Positions 62,501-64,000 of a stretch of 64,000 nt of DNA are shown in pieces. The DNA comes from Eucalyptus grandis (taxonomy: Eukaryota; Streptophyta; Magnoliopsida; Myrtales; Myrtaceae): the NCBI RefSeq assembly GCF_016545825.1, contig NC_052619.1, forward strand, positions 6,029,501 through 6,093,500, in the 5' to 3' direction. Made by a program: the position numbers and the translations under genes. The notes beneath the pieces are model-generated. The model ran no database searches. It was not told the DNA's origin and was given only the letters and a program-made list of their open reading frames with translations. How positions within the stretch are numbered: position 1 is the stretch's first letter; each line of letters begins with the position of its first letter.

Positions 62501-63393
62501 AAGTGAATTGGGCCATAAGTGAAAAGTGGAACAATTATTGTTATTTTTCATAATCTTGAGGAAGAACAATTATTATTGGCTTAATTTTAATATTCTAAGG
62601 ATCACTATGGTCATTTCTAGATTAGACACTAAGTTTGAAAGTTATCGCTACTTTTAAGTGATCATTCTAAAGTATCTATGGGTTAATTGCTCAATTGAAG
62701 CATGAGCGGCTTCGGGCTTCAGTTAAGTAGCATTTAGAGAAACTTTAGTCGGAGCCAAAGACCCCACCATATTATGCTCGAAAAGAATCAATGCTGGAAC
62801 TTAAATTCACAATTAGGACTATTAGTTAAGGAGAAATTTTGGAATAAATGTTGGAAATGAAGTCAATTTTTCAAGAAAGTATTGGTCTGGCTCGGGGAAT
62901 TTGGTCCACGCTTGAAACTATGATCCCACCGATCCAAGTCATTGGAATACAAACAGGGCGACCTAGAACCGGATCCATGCCCCGTGACCCGGTCCGACCC
63001 GTTTTCGGACGAGGAGGTCCAAATCAAATCCACCTTCCCTCAGGCGAAGAAAATAAGGAACCAGAGAGAACAGACAAGCCAGCCTTGCTTTTTGGGTTCC
63101 TCTCGCCCAATCATCTCGACTTGCGTCCCTTCCCTCGCTCTCCCCCCACTTCGCATTTCGGCCAAAAGAGTGATCTTTCGTGCTTTTCATCGACTCTCGT
63201 TTTTGGGTTTCCTAGGGCTTTTTGGGAGGACGTGGGTGGTGGGTTTTCTCTTGGGTTCCTGAATCGGAGCTGATTTTGTGTTGGTTGCGCGACTCGAATC
63301 TGCGTTTGGGTTGGTGGGTGTGTGCTGATTGTGGGTTTTTGTTGCTTGTAGAAGGGCCCTTGCGAGTGTTGGGTTCGTTGAGGAGTGATAGTG
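59521..63393. other. Intergenic; decayed sequence and MED15 promoter/leader
   Basis: 59521-62800 is AT-rich with no intact gene; 60950-61450 is especially AT-rich. 62850-63393 becomes GC-rich and probably contains the MED15 promoter and 5' UTR. Open frames at 62848-63273 and 62942-63262 there are not supported as genes. Confidence 0.45.
60060..60740 (+). pseudogene. Possible decayed gene relic, family unknown
   Basis: Three plus-strand stretches read like protein: about 60080-60190 (VFNVAGVGLATAAIFDLIYK), about 60268-60385 (WHPRNVALGVALKAAVCFPL) and 60603-60731 (ARHPNWGTVSLYARLAPFEA followed by KWSLALRSGVGAAVERL and a stop). They are in different frames with stops between and no clean splice sites. 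Glycine-rich alternating text in the last piece suggests a beta-barrel-like C-terminus, but this is impression only. I do not know the parent family. Confidence 0.3.
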
Positions 63394-63524
63394 ATGGATA
63401 ACAATGACTGGAGGCCGACGCCGCCGGCCGGAGTGGGAGGCGGGGGCACTGAAGCTGCGCTCGACGGGGGCGATTGGAGGGCTCAGTTGCCGCTCGAATC
63501 GCGGGATAGGATCGTCAACAAGAT
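63394..63524 (+). CDS. MED15: Mediator subunit 15 (MED15), first coding exon, partial gene
   Basis: The ATG at 63394 opens MDNNDWRPTPPAGVGGGG and the exon continues LDGGDWRAQLPLESRDRIVN before a GTGAGT donor at 63525 (phase 2). The DNNxWRP start followed by GDWRxQLxxxSRxRIVNKI is the N-terminal signature of plant MED15, leading into the KIX domain. MED15 is a tail subunit of Mediator that links activators to RNA polymerase II in the nucleus, known for stress, defence and lipid gene control. The remainder (Gln-rich, more than 1000 residues) lies beyond the window. It is preceded by a GC-rich leader. Confidence 0.88.
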
Positions 63525-64000
63525 GTGAGTGCCTCCTTCCTTCGCTCGGGTCTTTTAATGTCTCATCGGTTTGCAGGGAGAAGTGTGGAGTTCACGAGGG
63601 ATCCTTGCTTAGGAGTGATTTCCGAGGGTTTAGTATGTTAAAGGAAGTAATGGTTTTGCAATATGGTCCTGTTAATTGGTCGAGGCCCAACGTGAATTCT
63701 GAGGAATCTTTCGCTGTAAATTCTATTTGGTTAGGTAGTTTAGGTTAGGTTTAGTATGCCGCGATGTGGGATTTAGCAGGTATGCAGGGGGGCCACTCTT
63801 GTTATTGTATTTTGGATGTAATTCTTTCTTAAGTGTAGAGGTAAGGTTTGGGAGGAAATCAGTTGCAGGATGATTTCCTGTTATGCTGGTAACAAAAATT
63901 CATGTATCCGGAACCTGAGGAATTTTAAGCGTCTCATTGCTTGTAGGTTGTATTATCTTGTATTAATCTCAGATTTATTGGTCTGTATAAGCTGTTACTG
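63525..64000 (+). other. Intron 1 of MED15 (start)
   Basis: Follows the GTGAGT donor. No acceptor leading to the expected KIX continuation is seen before the window ends, so the intron is longer than 476 bases. The ORF drawn across it is an artefact. Confidence 0.6.

Noticed and set aside
62848..63273. 141-codon plus-strand frame upstream of MED15
   Set aside because: It overlaps the likely promoter and leader; a second frame over the same bases is also open. No conserved motif.

Overview
This is nuclear DNA of a flowering plant, most likely a woody eudicot. The genes have small exons and GT-AG introns, spacers are AT-rich, and the families are plant-specific: a chloroplast RNA-binding protein, a DYW-type PPR protein, a plasmodesmata-located protein, a CCT-motif factor, monodehydroascorbate reductase and MED15. 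The general feel is Myrtales-like, but that is an impression and not shown by any single feature. A run of exactly 100 Ns at 40214-40313 shows that this is a scaffolded draft assembly.

Layout. 1-1.4 kb: half-degenerate inverted (foldback) minisatellite repeat. 2.1-5.5 kb (-): spermidine-synthase-fold methyltransferase-like gene, 4 exons, with a 1-bp frameshift. 5.8-8.0 kb: a roughly 1.1 kb head-to-tail duplication of a non-coding repeat. 9.35-11.6 kb (+): two-RRM chloroplast ribonucleoprotein, 4 exons. 12.55-14.3 kb (-): intronless PPR-DYW protein. 14.96-16.06 kb: non-autonomous hAT element with a perfect 8-bp target duplication. 21.9-23.5 kb (-): plasmodesmata-located protein (two DUF26 domains, C-terminal membrane segment), 4 exons, with a 1-bp frameshift. 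24-32.4 kb: gene-poor. 32.4-35.7 kb (+): CCT-motif transcription regulator with TATA box, CT-rich 5' leader and two upstream ORFs. 36.1-37.2 kb: tandem array of roughly 203-bp units. 37.7-39.8 kb (-): monodehydroascorbate reductase lacking its N-terminal exon(s).

39.8-59.5 kb is a transposon graveyard. It holds a decayed endogenous caulimovirid (pararetrovirus) fragment (-) and a Ty1/copia element (-) split by a 5.65-kb long-terminal-inverted-repeat element (about 10-bp target duplication). That element is in turn split by a 4.3-kb hAT element with a nearly intact transposase. Next to this lies a second copia element of Sirevirus type with a 933-bp LTR, two polypurine tracts and an env-like ORF. 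59.5-62.8 kb is mostly anonymous with one possible gene relic. At 63.39 kb (+) the first coding exon of MED15 begins and the gene runs out of the window.

The host genes are independent transcription units; I see no operon-like or cluster logic. I did not find evidence for a new defence or biosynthetic system. The most informative signals are the three-level nested insertion with readable target duplications at each level, the tandem array between two convergent genes, two homopolymer frameshifts in otherwise intact genes that look like assembly errors, a GC-AG intron in the reductase, and the missing 5' end of that gene next to the gap and virus relic.
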